Both the position numbers and the translations under genes were made by a program. Positions 1-8,752 of a stretch of DNA of 64,000 nucleotides are shown here, one piece after another. The stretch's first letter is position 1, and every line of letters starts with the position of its first letter. The stretch covers positions 1,086,553-1,150,552 of the forward strand of contig NZ_CP008944.1 of the NCBI RefSeq assembly GCF_000732945.1. Reading direction: 5' to 3'. The notes under the pieces were generated by a model, which saw nothing but the letters and a program-made list of their open reading frames with translations, did not search any database and had not been told where the DNA came from. Source of the stretch: Corynebacterium atypicum (GTDB lineage: Bacteria > Actinomycetota > Actinomycetes > Mycobacteriales > Mycobacteriaceae).

Positions 1-610
1 CGGCCATAAACGGGTTATCGCCGACGGCGTTGGCGAAGATGACCAGCTTCGCGCACGCGATCGCGCTCTCGTCCTTCGTCAGCTCGGCGGCCTGCTTGAC
101 CACCTCGCCGAGCGCTTTGGCCGCGTCCATGTTGATGCCGGCACGCGAGGAGGCAATGTTGACCGACCCGCAGACGACGTCAGTCTCCGCGAGCGCCTCG
201 GGTAGCGACGAGATCAACCGCTTCTCGGCCGTCGTCGCTCCTTTTTCCACCAGCGCAGAGTACCCGCCGATGAAGTTCACGCCGACGGCCTTCGCCGCGC
301 GGTCCAGGCCGCGAGCCACCTCGATGGGGTCGCCCGCGCAGGCCGCTGTGACCAACGAGATGGGGGTTACAGCGATGCGTTTATTCACGATGGGAACGCC
401 AAGTTCCTTCGAGATCTGTTCGCAGACCTCGACCAGGCGCCCGGCCTTGCCGGTGACCTTCTCATAGACCGCCTCGGCGGTGGCCTGTGCCGTGGGGCGC
501 GCGCAGTCGAGAAGCGAGATGCCCATCGTCACCGTGCGGATATCGAGGCGATACTTTTCGATCATCTCGATTGTGTCGAGAATGCGGGCTGCGTTCAAGG
601 TGATTGCCAT
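1..610 (-). CDS. PFL/UPF0210 (DUF711) family protein, N-terminal part, cut by window start
   Basis: The minus-strand frame opens at an ATG (608-610) and stays open to base 1, giving about 203 residues of a longer protein. It begins MAITLNAARILDTIEMIEKY and continues with a GISLLDCARPTAQATAEAVY segment, which I recognise as the start of the UPF0210/DUF711 family (full proteins are about 450 residues). The biochemical role of the family is not settled; it has been compared with glycyl-radical-type proteins by name only. In many bacteria it is encoded directly after a small ACT-domain protein of the UPF0237 family, and exactly that partner lies 17 bp upstream here, so the two are probably co-transcribed. 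The C-terminal half lies outside the window. Confidence 0.85.
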   Translation of the reverse strand, partial: MAITLNAARILDTIEMIEKYRLDIRTVTMGISLLDCARPTAQATAEAVYEKVTGKAGRLVEVCEQISKELGVPIVNKRIAVTPISLVTAACAGDPIEVARGLDRAAKAVGVNFIGGYSALVEKGATTAEKRLISSLPEALAETDVVCGSVNIASSRAGINMDAAKALGEVVKQAAELTKDESAIACAKLVIFANAVGDNPFMA

Positions 611-627
611 GGCTTTATGCCCCCGCC

Positions 628-897
628 CTAAATCTCGTTGACTGCGCTAAACAGGGCCTCCGACTGAATGCGGATGATCAGATTCTGCTCCGCCTCGACC
701 TCAGTCATCGCCTGCTGGATCTCCTCGATGCTGTGCGCCGAGTCGTCGAACTCCACGTGCAGGATCATGGTGAACCACTGGTCCATGAGCGTCTGGGAAA
801 CGTCCAAGATGTTAACGCCGTGCGCGGCGAGTCCGGCGGTCACCCCGGCGATGATCCCGGTGTGATCCGCACCGGTGACGGTCATAATGGCATACAT
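628..897 (-). CDS. ACT domain-containing protein, UPF0237 family
   Basis: This 89-residue protein is a single ACT domain. It starts MYAIMTVTGADHTGIIAGVT, with the usual beta-strand followed by a D-x-x-G-I turn that in ACT domains forms the small-ligand (often amino acid) site. The length matches the UPF0237 family. Genes of this family are typically paired with UPF0210, as here, where the PFL-family gene follows after a 17-bp gap on the same strand. It probably acts as the regulatory or ligand-sensing partner of that protein; this is an inference from pairing, and no ligand can be named. Confidence 0.88.
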   Translation of the reverse strand: MYAIMTVTGADHTGIIAGVTAGLAAHGVNILDVSQTLMDQWFTMILHVEFDDSAHSIEEIQQAMTEVEAEQNLIIRIQSEALFSAVNEI

Positions 898-930
898 GGG
901 ATGTGATGGTACCCGCTTGCCGGAGCGCAG

Positions 931-1671
931 CTAACGGGCGGCTACCGCAACGGACGCCCGCTGGACCGCGAAGGCGACGAAGTTGCGCAGCAGGGCCTTC
1001 GGCTGGCTGGTGTCCACGCGGGGAAGACCCGCGATGATCTGAGCGAACTCGGCGTCGCTGAAGTACCCGTGGCCGTGGAAGAAGCCCATGCGCACCGCCA
1101 TCGCCTCCGCGTCCATCTCGCCGTGAAACTGGCAAGACCACACGTGTCGGCCGTAGCGCACCGCCTGGACCGGGCACGTCGGCCCCGTGGCCAGAAGAGT
1201 CGCCGCATCGCCGAGGGCGGTGATGTTCTCGGTGTGGCCGGTGAGCGCGGTGAAGCGGGTGCTCAGGGGGCCGAAAATGGGGCCGGTTCGCCCCGCGGCG
1301 GTCAGCTCCACCGTGGTGCCGCCGGACTTCTCCGGGTGGGTCACCCCGACGAAGCCTCCGGTGGCCGCGGCCAGAACCGAGCCGCCGTAGCACATGGTCA
1401 GCACGGGCACGGGGCTATCCAAAAGGGCGGCGACCTGCCGGTTGACGGCGTGCTGCCAGGCGCTGGCGGGGCTTTGGCCCAGGTTGAGATCAGATCCGCC
1501 GACGAACACGCCGCTGTACTGGTGCAGGTCGCCGGGGCGGGCAGCATCCGTGTCCAACATTCGGTGCACGAGCATCTCCGGGCGCAAGCCGGAAGTAGCG
1601 AGGAAGTCGCGGTACTCGGCCTTCGCCACCGCGTGATTCTGGCGCAGCGAAAGAAGCAGGAACGGAAGCAT
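931..1671 (-). CDS. Class I glutamine amidotransferase-like protein (GMP synthase GATase-type domain)
   Basis: The ATG at 1669-1671 gives 246 residues starting MLPFLLLSLRQNH; a longer frame to 1773 would add an unlikely Arg/Pro-rich extension overlapping acnR. The nucleophile elbow is visible as TMCYGGSVLAAATGG and the His/Glu pair as CQFHGEMD, giving a complete Cys-His-Glu triad. Class I GATases release ammonia from glutamine; stand-alone members of this type often hydrolyse other gamma-glutamyl substrates. The gene lies 67 bp after acnR in the same direction, the order I recall from Corynebacterium glutamicum (acn-acnR-amidotransferase). Its substrate is unknown. Confidence 0.85.
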   Translation of the reverse strand: MLPFLLLSLRQNHAVAKAEYRDFLATSGLRPEMLVHRMLDTDAARPGDLHQYSGVFVGGSDLNLGQSPASAWQHAVNRQVAALLDSPVPVLTMCYGGSVLAAATGGFVGVTHPEKSGGTTVELTAAGRTGPIFGPLSTRFTALTGHTENITALGDAATLLATGPTCPVQAVRYGRHVWSCQFHGEMDAEAMAVRMGFFHGHGYFSDAEFAQIIAGLPRVDTSQPKALLRNFVAFAVQRASVAVAAR

Positions 1672-1738
1672 ACCGAGCAGTCTAGCCTGCGCGCGGAGAA
1701 AAAGCGAACAAAGCGGTCTAGCCGGCTCCGCCGGCCGC

Positions 1739-2302
1739 CTAGTGGCCCCGGACCGAGGACTCCACGAGGTCAAGCATCTTGTCGAACTTGCGCGGGTTTT
1801 CGCCAGCCGCCAGCTGGGAAATGAGCCCCTCCATCACCGTCTCCAGATAGGTGGTCAGCACCTCGACGCGCACGTCGCTGCGCATGCCCTGCGAGCCGGG
1901 GCCGCTTTCCAAGCGGGCGCGCACCGCCCGGTCGAGCACCGCCTGGTGGGTGTTCCACCGCTGCCGAAACTTCTCGTCGGTCCGCAGCAGACGCGCAATC
2001 TCCACGCGGGTGGCCAACCACTCGTGGCGCTCCGGGTGCCGGATGATATCGCGCATCACCTCAACCAGGCCGTCCTGGGCGACGATGTCCGCCTGCCGTT
2101 CCGCGTCGAGGCGGGCGATGGCGAGAAAGAGGGTCTCTTTGTCGCCGAAGTGGTGAAAGATCGCTCCCCGGGACTTGCCGGTATATTCCTCGAGACGGCG
2201 CACCGTCGCGCCCTCGTAGCCGTAGCGCGCGAAGCAGCCCCGGGCCTTTTCCAGGATCTCGTTGCGGCGTTTGGCTAGCTCATCCTCGCTGACCACCGGC
2301 AT
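1739..2302 (-). CDS. acnR: TetR-family transcriptional repressor AcnR (aconitase repressor)
   Basis: The 187-residue protein has an N-terminal TetR helix-turn-helix (about residues 10-55; ATVRRLEEYTGKSRGAIFHH is the recognition region) and an all-helical C-terminal ligand domain. In C. glutamicum AcnR represses acn and is encoded directly downstream of it; the same arrangement is present here, 146 bp after acn on the same strand. A near-perfect copy of the published AcnR operator lies in the acn promoter (5409-5424), which strongly supports the assignment. The ATG has an AAAGG about 12 nt upstream, rather far for a ribosome site. Confidence 0.93.
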   Translation of the reverse strand: MPVVSEDELAKRRNEILEKARGCFARYGYEGATVRRLEEYTGKSRGAIFHHFGDKETLFLAIARLDAERQADIVAQDGLVEVMRDIIRHPERHEWLATRVEIARLLRTDEKFRQRWNTHQAVLDRAVRARLESGPGSQGMRSDVRVEVLTTYLETVMEGLISQLAAGENPRKFDKMLDLVESSVRGH

Positions 2303-2392
2303 GGTGGGGTACGACCTTTCTCTCCGGGATGGAAATTGCTGGTTGTCTACAGTATTGGCACGTAGGGTGCGGGCGCTGTGGCACTAAGTGAA

Positions 2393-2422
2393 CCCGGCGC
2401 TCGGTAGCGACCGAACGCCGGG
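2393..2422 (-). terminator. Stem-loop between acn and acnR (possible partial terminator or processing site)
   Basis: Arms CCCGGCG and CGCCGGG (2393-2399 and 2416-2422) enclose TCGGT and ACCGA around a 4-nt loop, giving 12 pairs with one C-A mismatch. On the minus strand it follows the acn stop codon by 26 nt. The downstream tail is only moderately T-rich, so it may reduce acnR expression relative to acn rather than stop transcription fully. Confidence 0.5.
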
Positions 2423-2448
2423 CAGATCACCTCGAAAAGGTGCAGATA

Positions 2449-5268
2449 TTAGTCCTTCTGCGCCATCTCGCGGAGCACGAACTGCAGGATGCCGCCGTGG
2501 CGGTAGTACTGCGCCTCACCGGGGGTATCGATGCGCACCTTGGCATCGAACTCGACCGGGTCCGAGCCCTCTTTCTGCGCGGTGACGTGCACCGTCTTCG
2601 GGATCGAGCCGTCGTTGAACGCCTCGATGCCCGTGATGTCGAAGGTCTCGGTCCCGTCCAGGCCCAAGGACTCGTGCGACTCGCCCTCGGGGAACTGCAG
2701 CGGGATCACGCCCATGCCGATCAAGTTCGAGCGGTGAATGCGCTCGAAGGACTCGGTGATCACGGCTTTGACACCCAGCAGGTTGGTGCCCTTGGCCGCC
2801 CAGTCGCGCGAGGATCCGGTGCCGTATTCCTTGCCGGCCAGTACCACCAGCGGGATGCCCGCCTCCTTGTAGTTCTGGCAGGCGTCGAAGATGAAGGCCT
2901 GCGGCGCACCCTCCTGGGTGAAGTCCCGGGTGTATCCGCCTTGGACGTCGACAAGCTGGTTTCGCAGCCGGATGTTCGCGAACGTGCCGCGCATCATCAC
3001 CTCGTGGTTACCGCGCCGCGAGCCCAGAGAGTTGTAGTCCTTGCGCTCCACGCCGTTGGCGTCCAGGTACTGGGCGGCCGGTGTGCCGGGCTTGATGGAC
3101 GACGCCGGCGAGATGTGGTCGGTGGTCACCGAATCGCCCAGCTTGGCCAGCACGCGCGCGCCGTGGATGTCGGCGAGCGGCTCGGGCTCGACCGGCATGT
3201 CGTCGAAGTAGGGCGCCTTGCGGATGTAGGTGGAGTTCGGGTCCCACTGGAAGGTCTCGCCTTCGGGGACGTCGAGCTCCTGCCACTGCTTGTCGCCCTT
3301 GAATACGTCGGCGTAGTCCTGCACGTAGAGTTCGCGGGAAATTGCCTGGTTGATCGTGTCCTCGATCTCCTGCGTGCTGGGCCAGATGTCCTTGAGGTAG
3401 ACGTCGTTGCCGTCTTGGTCCTGGCCGAGGGGCTGAGAGTCGAAGTCGAAGTCCATCGTGCCGGCGATCGCGTAGGCGATGACCAGGATCGGCGACGCCA
3501 GGTAGTTCATCTTGACGTCGGGGGAGATGCGGCCCTCGAAGTTGCGGTTACCCGAGAGTACGGCGGTGGCGGTCAAGTCGTTCTCATTGATCGCCTCAGA
3601 GACTTCGTCGGGCAGCGGGCCCGAGTTGCCGATGCAGGTAGTGCAACCGAAGCCAGAAAGATAGAAGCCGAGCGCTTCGAGGTCCTTCCAGAGGTCAGCG
3701 CGCTTGTAGTAGCCGTCGACCACCTGGGAGCCGGGCGCGCAGATCGTCTTCACCCACGGCTTGGCCTTGAGCCCCTTGGCGGCGGCCTTGCGGGCGATGA
3801 GCCCGGCGCCCACCATCACCGACGGGTTCGAGGTGTTGGTGCACGAGGTGATCGCCGCGATCGCGACCATGCCGTGGTCCAGGGTGAACTCGCCGCCGCG
3901 CGGGGACTTCACGGTCACTGGGTGCGAGTGGCGGCCCTTCGCGCCCGCGGCGGCGGACTCGCCGTGGCCCTCGCGCGAGGAGTTGTAGCTCTCGGGCAGG
4001 CGCTCCGCGCCGCCCTCGGTCTCCTCGCCCTCGGCGCCCATCTTCGCGCCCTCGTCGCTGTCGTCCTCGCAGATCGGGTCGTCGGTAAAGTCGGACAGCT
4101 GCTTGCGGAACGTCTCTTTGGCCTCGGTGAGCAGGATGCGGTCCTGGGGGCGCTTCGGGCCGGCGATGGAGGGAACCACCGTAGACAGGTCCAGCTCGAG
4201 GTACTCGGAGTACTTCGCCTCCGGGGCGTCCTCGTCGAGCCACATGCCCTGGGCCTTGGCGTAGACCTCCACGCGCTCGATCTGCTCCTCTGGGCGGCCG
4301 GTCAGCCGCAGGTACTTGGTCGTTTCCTCGTCGATGGGGAAGATCGCGCAGGTGGAGCCGAACTCTGGCGACATGTTGCCGATGGTCGCGCGGTTGGCCA
4401 GCGGTACGGACTTCACACCGTTGCCGTAGAACTCGACGAACTTCTGCACCACGCCGTGCTCGCGGAGCATCTCGGTGATGGTCAGCACGACGTCGGTGGC
4501 GGTGACGCCGGTGGGGATCTCGCCGGTCAGCTTGAAGCCCACGACCTTGGGGATGAGCATGGAGACCGGCTGGCCGAGCATAGCGGCTTCGGCCTCGATG
4601 CCGCCGACGCCCCAGCCGAGGATGCCCAGGCCGTTTTCCATCGTGGTGTGCGAGTCAGTACCGATGCAGGTGTCCGGGTAGGCCAGGCCCTCGTCGTCGA
4701 AGACGACGCGGGCCAGGTACTCGATGTTGACCTGGTGAACGATGCCGGTTCCCGGGGGTACGACGCGGAAGTTAGAGAAGTTCTCCGAACCCCACCGCAG
4801 GAACTGGTAGCGCTCCTCGTTGCGCTGGTACTCGATCTCTACGTTCTTTTCCAGGGCATCGGAAAAACCGAAGGCCTCGACGATGACGGAGTGGTCGATG
4901 ACCATCTCGGCCGGGTTGAGTGGGTTTACCTGCTCGGGGTCGCCGCCGAGCGTCGAAATGGCCTCGCGCATGGTGGCCAGGTCGACCACGCAGGGCACAC
5001 CCGTGAAGTCCTGCATGAGGACGCGAGCCGGGGTGAACTGGATCTCCGTGTCCGGCTCGGCGGTGGGATCCCAGTCGGCCAGGGCCTTAATGTGGTCTTC
5101 AGTGACGTTCAAGCCGTCCTCGGTGCGCAGCAGGTTCTCGCCGAGGACCTTCAGGGAATAGGGCAGCTTCTCCATGCCCGGCACCGCCGACAGGGCGAAG
5201 TACTCGTACTCTTTATCGCCCACCTTCAGCGTGCTCTTGGCATCGAAGGAGTTCTTGCTTTCAGCCAC
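2449..5268 (-). CDS. acn: Aconitate hydratase (aconitase A)
   Basis: Aconitase interconverts citrate and isocitrate in the TCA cycle using a [4Fe-4S] cluster. The 939-residue product matches the corynebacterial enzyme in length. Cluster ligands are visible in [11 protein letters not shown] (about residue 474) and [16 protein letters not shown] (two Cys near 540-543). The swivel domain near the C-terminus contains [21 protein letters not shown] chose the GTG at 5266-5268 (VAESKNSF): a GGAG sits 6 nt upstream, whereas extending to 5376 adds an Arg/Ser-rich stretch that crosses the promoter. Control by AcnR is indicated by the operator at 5409-5424, and iron control is suggested by the site at 5475-5493. 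Confidence 0.97.
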   Translation of the reverse strand: MAESKNSFDAKSTLKVGDKEYEYFALSAVPGMEKLPYSLKVLGENLLRTEDGLNVTEDHIKALADWDPTAEPDTEIQFTPARVLMQDFTGVPCVVDLATMREAISTLGGDPEQVNPLNPAEMVIDHSVIVEAFGFSDALEKNVEIEYQRNEERYQFLRWGSENFSNFRVVPPGTGIVHQVNIEYLARVVFDDEGLAYPDTCIGTDSHTTMENGLGILGWGVGGIEAEAAMLGQPVSMLIPKVVGFKLTGEIPTGVTATDVVLTITEMLREHGVVQKFVEFYGNGVKSVPLANRATIGNMSPEFGSTCAIFPIDEETTKYLRLTGRPEEQIERVEVYAKAQGMWLDEDAPEAKYSEYLELDLSTVVPSIAGPKRPQDRILLTEAKETFRKQLSDFTDDPICEDDSDEGAKMGAEGEETEGGAERLPESYNSSREGHGESAAAGAKGRHSHPVTVKSPRGGEFTLDHGMVAIAAITSCTNTSNPSVMVGAGLIARKAAAKGLKAKPWVKTICAPGSQVVDGYYKRADLWKDLEALGFYLSGFGCTTCIGNSGPLPDEVSEAINENDLTATAVLSGNRNFEGRISPDVKMNYLASPILVIAYAIAGTMDFDFDSQPLGQDQDGNDVYLKDIWPSTQEIEDTINQAISRELYVQDYADVFKGDKQWQELDVPEGETFQWDPNSTYIRKAPYFDDMPVEPEPLADIHGARVLAKLGDSVTTDHISPASSIKPGTPAAQYLDANGVERKDYNSLGSRRGNHEVMMRGTFANIRLRNQLVDVQGGYTRDFTQEGAPQAFIFDACQNYKEAGIPLVVLAGKEYGTGSSRDWAAKGTNLLGVKAVITESFERIHRSNLIGMGVIPLQFPEGESHESLGLDGTETFDITGIEAFNDGSIPKTVHVTAQKEGSDPVEFDAKVRIDTPGEAQYYRHGGILQFVLREMAQKD

Positions 5269-5396
5269 AGTGAGCTCCGTTTCTCGCAGTTGTCGGGATT
5301 GTGAGCGCGATCTCGTGGCGGAGCCGGAGTCCGGGGTAACACGAGGCGCACTTAATATAAGTCTACTAGCTGACAACCCGCCTTATGGGCTGTCGG

Positions 5397-5402
5397 ATCC
5401 TA
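5397..5402 (-). promoter_or_regulatory. Probable -10 element of the acn promoter
   Basis: On the minus strand TAGGAT fits the corynebacterial TANNNT -10 pattern. It would put the transcript start near 5390, giving a leader of about 120 nt; I recall roughly 110 nt in C. glutamicum. The AcnR operator begins 6 nt upstream, so a bound repressor would block RNA polymerase. Confidence 0.5.
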
Positions 5403-5408
5403 CCGTAA

Positions 5409-5424
5409 CAGTACGGACGTACTA
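5409..5424 (-). promoter_or_regulatory. AcnR operator upstream of acn
   Basis: The sequence CAGTACGGACGTACTA matches the published corynebacterial AcnR consensus CAGNACnnnCGTACTG at every defined position except the last base. It lies about 140-156 nt upstream of the acn start codon and next to the -10 element, the same relative placement as described for C. glutamicum. Confidence 0.82.
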
Positions 5425-5472
5425 TTTAGCTAATGGGTGCGCCGAGCCGCGCGTTTCCTACCCCCGAAATGG

Positions 5473-5493
5473 CCTAAGGTAAGCCTTAGGTAA
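5473..5493. promoter_or_regulatory. DtxR/IdeR-type iron box-like palindrome
   Basis: A perfect 7-bp inverted repeat, CCTAAGG-TAAG-CCTTAGG (5473-5490), contains the 19-mer TAAGGTAAGCCTTAGGTAA (5475-5493). Compared with the iron-box consensus TWAGGTTAGSCTAACCTWA it matches at 15 of 19 positions by my count. It lies about 85 bp upstream of the probable acn start site and about 260 bp upstream of the plus-strand gene at 5754, so its target is unclear. Confidence 0.5.
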
Positions 5494-5607
5494 AACTTTG
5501 AGGAATGTGCGAGTATTGACTCCGGCAACCCCTCCGAGGCTCACCGCCGTTTCGGGATCGGCGGTGGCGGCCACACTGCCTCCCCGGTGCTCGTGGCGCC
5601 CACCGCG

Positions 5608-5668
5608 ATAGCGGGCCGCTATATTGAAAGGCGCGTTGCCTTTCAACACGCCGCCTTTATTAGGGCGG
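5608..5668. repeat. Three stacked palindromes in the acn/Rv1476-like intergenic region
   Basis: The 485-bp gap 5269-5753 holds the acn control sites and this cluster. ATAGCGG-G-CCGCTAT (5608-5622) is followed after one base by TTGAAAGGC-GCGTT-GCCTTTCAA (5624-5646, 9-bp perfect arms) and then by CCGCC-N8-GGCGG (5651-5668). They may be operators for the gene at 5754 or RNA hairpins in its leader. No T-run follows, so a simple terminator is unlikely. The rest of the gap shows nothing I can name. Confidence 0.55.
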
Positions 5669-5753
5669 GTCCGGGCCTTGCCCGCTGCGGCTAGCGACCG
5701 CCCTTCGGAAGGCGCGCGCCGTTTTTACCAAGCGCTTGACGGAAAGGTCCGCG

Positions 5754-6266
5754 ATGACCGCCCTGCCCGCACCAGAACACCTCGCCCAGCTTCTCGCCGA
5801 AGACGGCGTGGCGGTCAGCGGCGCAGGCGAGGGGGACGCGGCGTTTGAGAGCGCGCTGCAGGCCGCCGTCGCCGAAACCGGAGGAGAAGGCGGCGGCCTA
5901 GGGCTCATCGTCATTGACCACACTCCGGATGATCTGGCGCACCTGCGCAATATCGCCGAGGACGTGCTCGCCGTGCGCGGCGCCGACGGGCCCCTGGCGT
6001 CCGAGGTTCCGGCTACCGTGATCGTGCGCTCGCCGGAAGGGGTGGCGGCGGCCAGTGACTCCCATCCGCCGGCGGTGGTCTCGCAGGCGGCGACGGCGAT
6101 GGCGGTCGAACCCGACTACCCGGCGTCTGTGGCGGCGTTTGCACGCTCGCTTGATGATGCCGCGGTGATCCCCGGCCCGCTCGCCGCGGGCGTCGGGATC
6201 CTGCTGGCCGCCGCACTCGCGCTCACCGCGGGCTGTGAGGCGCGCCGCGCTGGGCGTCGAAAGTAA
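5754..6266 (+). CDS. Rv1476-like (DUF6676-type) membrane-anchored protein
   Basis: The 170-residue protein has an N-terminal domain predicted to lie outside or in the cytoplasm and one hydrophobic segment near the C-terminus (GPLAAGVGILLAAALALTAG) ending in a short Arg/Lys tail. It resembles Mycobacterium tuberculosis Rv1476, which also sits between acn and ripA, so the assignment rests on size, topology and synteny. I chose the ATG at 5754 because GGAAAGG lies 6 nt upstream; a TTG 18 nt earlier is possible. The N-terminal part contains a GLIVIDHTPDD segment that may form a Rossmann-like core. Function unknown; the position before a cell-wall hydrolase hints at an envelope role. Confidence 0.78.
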   Translation: MTALPAPEHLAQLLAEDGVAVSGAGEGDAAFESALQAAVAETGGEGGGLGLIVIDHTPDDLAHLRNIAEDVLAVRGADGPLASEVPATVIVRSPEGVAAASDSHPPAVVSQAATAMAVEPDYPASVAAFARSLDDAAVIPGPLAAGVGILLAAALALTAGCEARRAGRRK

Positions 6267-6414
6267 AGCATCCGGGCTTGACATGGTGCATTCTGGCGCG
6301 CCACGCGCGGGGGAGCGGCAGGGCTTCACCGGGATTTGCGGGTGTAGGGGCGGCACTTCGCCCATAGCCGACCGGCAGGTCAATCGTCGGAAGTGACACG
6401 ACCGTAACCATAAA

Positions 6415-6430
6415 TGTGAGCAATGTCACA
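6415..6430. promoter_or_regulatory. GlxR (CRP-type) binding site
   Basis: TGTGAGCAATGTCACA carries both perfect TGTGA/TCACA half-sites with a 6-bp spacer, matching the corynebacterial GlxR consensus TGTGANNTANNTCACA at all ten half-site positions. It lies 383 bp upstream of the RipA-like gene and 150 bp after the previous gene, so it probably controls the former. A GTGAC-N6-GTAAC direct repeat just upstream (6393-6408) loosely resembles MtrA boxes. Confidence 0.75.
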
Positions 6431-6490
6431 TTGATTGATCCTAGCCGAATATTCCCAGGTCTGCGGCCCGTAGCGGGCAAGGGTAGGCGC

Positions 6491-6513
6491 TTTACTCGTG
6501 TGATTTGAGTAAA
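6491..6513. repeat. Inverted repeat TTTACTC-N9-GAGTAAA in the ripA leader/promoter region
   Basis: A perfect 7-bp inverted repeat with a 9-nt spacer lies 300 bp upstream of the RipA-like gene. It is AT-rich within GC-rich DNA, which suggests a protein-binding site. The remainder of the 546-bp gap 6267-6812 contains the GlxR site and, nearer the gene, two GC-rich potential hairpins (around 6707-6722 and 6731-6755). I could not match it to a known riboswitch. Confidence 0.5.
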
Positions 6514-6812
6514 AGAATGGGACAGTCGGGGTCTTCGTGGTTTATGGTTTGGTCAACGGCTCGTGAGTTGCCTGAGGTGGTTACCTCGTCGGCTCTGATC
6601 TCGAACGTTCAGGTCACACCGTAAGACGGATATGTGGGGAAGTATGTCGTGTCCGCCAGGGTGCGGATCGGACTATGTCGCGAACGGTTGGGTGTCGACG
6701 CGTGCCCGCACTTGTGCGGCTGGCGAGCTGTTTGCGGCGCGCACACCGCGCGTGCCGTCCCCGGTCAAGGCAGGAGACTTGATAGCCCGCCGGGGGGCTG
6801 ACAGGAGTATTC

Positions 6813-8645
6813 GTGGCACATCGGCAAGAGCTCGCTCTTCTTCGCCCGTGGCGGCGCCGCCGCCTTCCCACTGCCCGCGTAGCCGTGGCCTCGGGGCTGT
6901 CCGTAGTCATGCTCGCCACCGGCAGCGTGCACGCCGCCCCGCGCAACCCGTCGGACTCGGAGATCGCCGATGCGCTGAAAGCAGTCGAGCAGTCTGGCAG
7001 CTCTGTTTCCGCGCTGGTAGGCATCGTCTCTGCCAAGGAGTCCGAGATCGCGCAACTCGAGTTGAGCATGGGCGCGCTGCGCGAGGAAGTAAACAAGGCG
7101 CTGGTGAACCTGCACGACTCTCAGGCCAGCGCCGAGCAGGCCCGGCAGGCCGTCATTCAGGCCCGCGAGGAACTCGACGGCGTGCAAAGCTCGCTGGAAG
7201 CCGCGCAGCAGGTGCTCAATGAGTACTCGCGGGCTGCCTACAAGCGCGGCGCCTCGGCGCCCGTGTCTGCGGTGTCTGGCGAGTCCACGAGCCGCGATGG
7301 GTTGGACCGCCAGACCTACCTGCGCACGCAGGCCGAGAAGCAGCGCGCCGCTGTCGACGAGTTGGATCAGCTACGCACGTCGAAGGCCAACAACGAGTCG
7401 CGCCTGCGCGAGGCGCGCAACGTCGCTGAGGAGCGGGAGACCGCTGCCGAGGAAGCCGAAGCGGCAGTGCGCGAGCAGATCGAATCCAACGCCGGGCAAC
7501 TGGCGGAAAAGAACGAAGAGCGCACCCGCCTGATCGCCGAGCACGACGCGGCGCAGGCCAAACTTGACGAGGCGCGCGGGCTGAGCACTGCGCTGACCGA
7601 CCAGCGCCGGGAATACCAGGAGTTCGAGCAACGCGAGGCCGAACGCAAGGAGGCGGAGAAGAAGGCCGCCAAGGCTCGTGAGGCGGCAAAGAAGGCCGAG
7701 CGGGAGAAGGCGGCGAAGGCCGAGCAGGACGCGGCCAAGAAGGAAGCCGCGAAGGCCGCCGAGGCGGAAAAACGCGCAGTGGAGGCGGCCAACGCTGCGG
7801 CAGCGCAGATCGCTGCCACGCAGCCGGACCACACCCGGGTGGATAACCCGTATCCCAGCGGTGAGGCGGCCGCTCCGGTGGACATCGCGGCGGTGAACTC
7901 GCCGTCCGGGCAGAACCAAGGCGGAGGCTCCGATGCCGCGCAGGGTGTCGCGACGACGGCCGAGCCAGGCGCGGCGTCGCCAACCAGCCCGAGCGCTGCG
8001 GCGACGACCCCTCCCGCGGCGCCGGCGACGGCCGCGCAGCAGGGCCAGGGGCAAACGCAAGGCGGCGCGACGGCCGCTGCGACCACCGCGCAGTCGCAGG
8101 CGGCCACCACGAGCCCGCACGGCACCTCGGCGACCGATTCGACCGGTGCGTCCGATCTTGGGCCGCAGCTGAAGACCACCGAGGACGTCACCGAGAAGGT
8201 CTCGGAGGCGGTCTCCGGCAGCCGCGAGGAGAAGATCGAGACGGTGATCTCCCGGGCAAAGGTGCAGATTGGTATGCCTTACGCCTGGGGCGGCGGCGAC
8301 GCGAACGGGCCCACGCTCGGTATTCGCGACGGCGGCGTAGCGGACAGCTACGGCGACTACAACAAGGTCGGATTCGACTGCTCGGGCCTGGTGCTCTACG
8401 CCTTCGCCGGTGTGGGGATCTCCCTGCCGCACTACACGGGCGATCAGTACCAGCACGGCACCAAGGTGGCGCTCAACCAGATCCAGCGCGGCGACCTGCT
8501 GTTCTGGGGGCCGGGCGCAAGCCAGCACGTGGCGATCTACCTGGGCGACGGCCAGATGATCGAGGCTCCGCAGTCTGGCTCGACGGTGAAGATCTCGCCG
8601 GTGCGCTACGCCGGCATGACCGAGTATGCGGTGCGGTTGATTTAG
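6813..8645 (+). CDS. ripA: RipA-type NlpC/P60 peptidoglycan endopeptidase, secreted
   Basis: This 610-residue cell-wall hydrolase probably cuts stem peptides between D-Glu and meso-DAP during daughter-cell separation. Order: signal peptide (Arg-rich start, then VAVASGLSVVMLATGSVHA); a long coiled coil (about residues 50-320) rich in Glu, Lys and Ala; an Ala/Thr/Pro/Gln-rich linker (about 330-455); and an NlpC/P60 domain from about 490. The catalytic Cys is in FDCSGLVLYAF (about residue 522) and the His in SQHVAIYLGDG (about 571). The GTG at 6813 has AGGAG 5 nt upstream. Its position after the Rv1476-like gene and before ferrochelatase matches RipA-family synteny. The coiled coil is expected to autoinhibit or bind an FtsEX-like partner (family knowledge). 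Confidence 0.92.
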   Translation: MAHRQELALLRPWRRRRLPTARVAVASGLSVVMLATGSVHAAPRNPSDSEIADALKAVEQSGSSVSALVGIVSAKESEIAQLELSMGALREEVNKALVNLHDSQASAEQARQAVIQAREELDGVQSSLEAAQQVLNEYSRAAYKRGASAPVSAVSGESTSRDGLDRQTYLRTQAEKQRAAVDELDQLRTSKANNESRLREARNVAEERETAAEEAEAAVREQIESNAGQLAEKNEERTRLIAEHDAAQAKLDEARGLSTALTDQRREYQEFEQREAERKEAEKKAAKAREAAKKAEREKAAKAEQDAAKKEAAKAAEAEKRAVEAANAAAAQIAATQPDHTRVDNPYPSGEAAAPVDIAAVNSPSGQNQGGGSDAAQGVATTAEPGAASPTSPSAAATTPPAAPATAAQQGQGQTQGGATAAATTAQSQAATTSPHGTSATDSTGASDLGPQLKTTEDVTEKVSEAVSGSREEKIETVISRAKVQIGMPYAWGGGDANGPTLGIRDGGVADSYGDYNKVGFDCSGLVLYAFAGVGISLPHYTGDQYQHGTKVALNQIQRGDLLFWGPGASQHVAIYLGDGQMIEAPQSGSTVKISPVRYAGMTEYAVRLI

Positions 8646-8684
8646 GACGCCGCGGCCCGCAGGGCACATCGATAGGCAACCATT

Positions 8685-8718
8685 AACGGGGGCTCAAGAT
8701 TTATTGGGCCCCCGTTTT
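8685..8718 (+). terminator. Intrinsic terminator after ripA
   Basis: The perfect 9-bp arms AACGGGGGC and GCCCCCGTT (8685-8693 and 8708-8716) enclose a 14-nt loop and are followed by TT. It lies 40 nt after the ripA stop codon. Confidence 0.85.
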
Positions 8719-8752
8719 GGTGCGTTCGGAAGTTCGACGTAGCCTAAAGAAC

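Noticed and set aside
2440-5304. A 954-codon open frame on the plus strand
   Set aside because: It is antisense to aconitase and exists because of GC-rich codon use; its sequence is low-complexity Val/Leu/Gly/Arg and matches no family.
6480-6812. Possible cyclic-di-AMP (ydaO) riboswitch before ripA
   Set aside because: ydaO elements occur before NlpC/P60 genes in some actinobacteria, but the AGCTAAC and GGGGTGAATC-type conserved parts are absent here.
7371-8669. A 432-codon minus-strand frame over ripA
   Set aside because: It is the antisense of the coiled coil and linker; no ribosome site or motif supports it.
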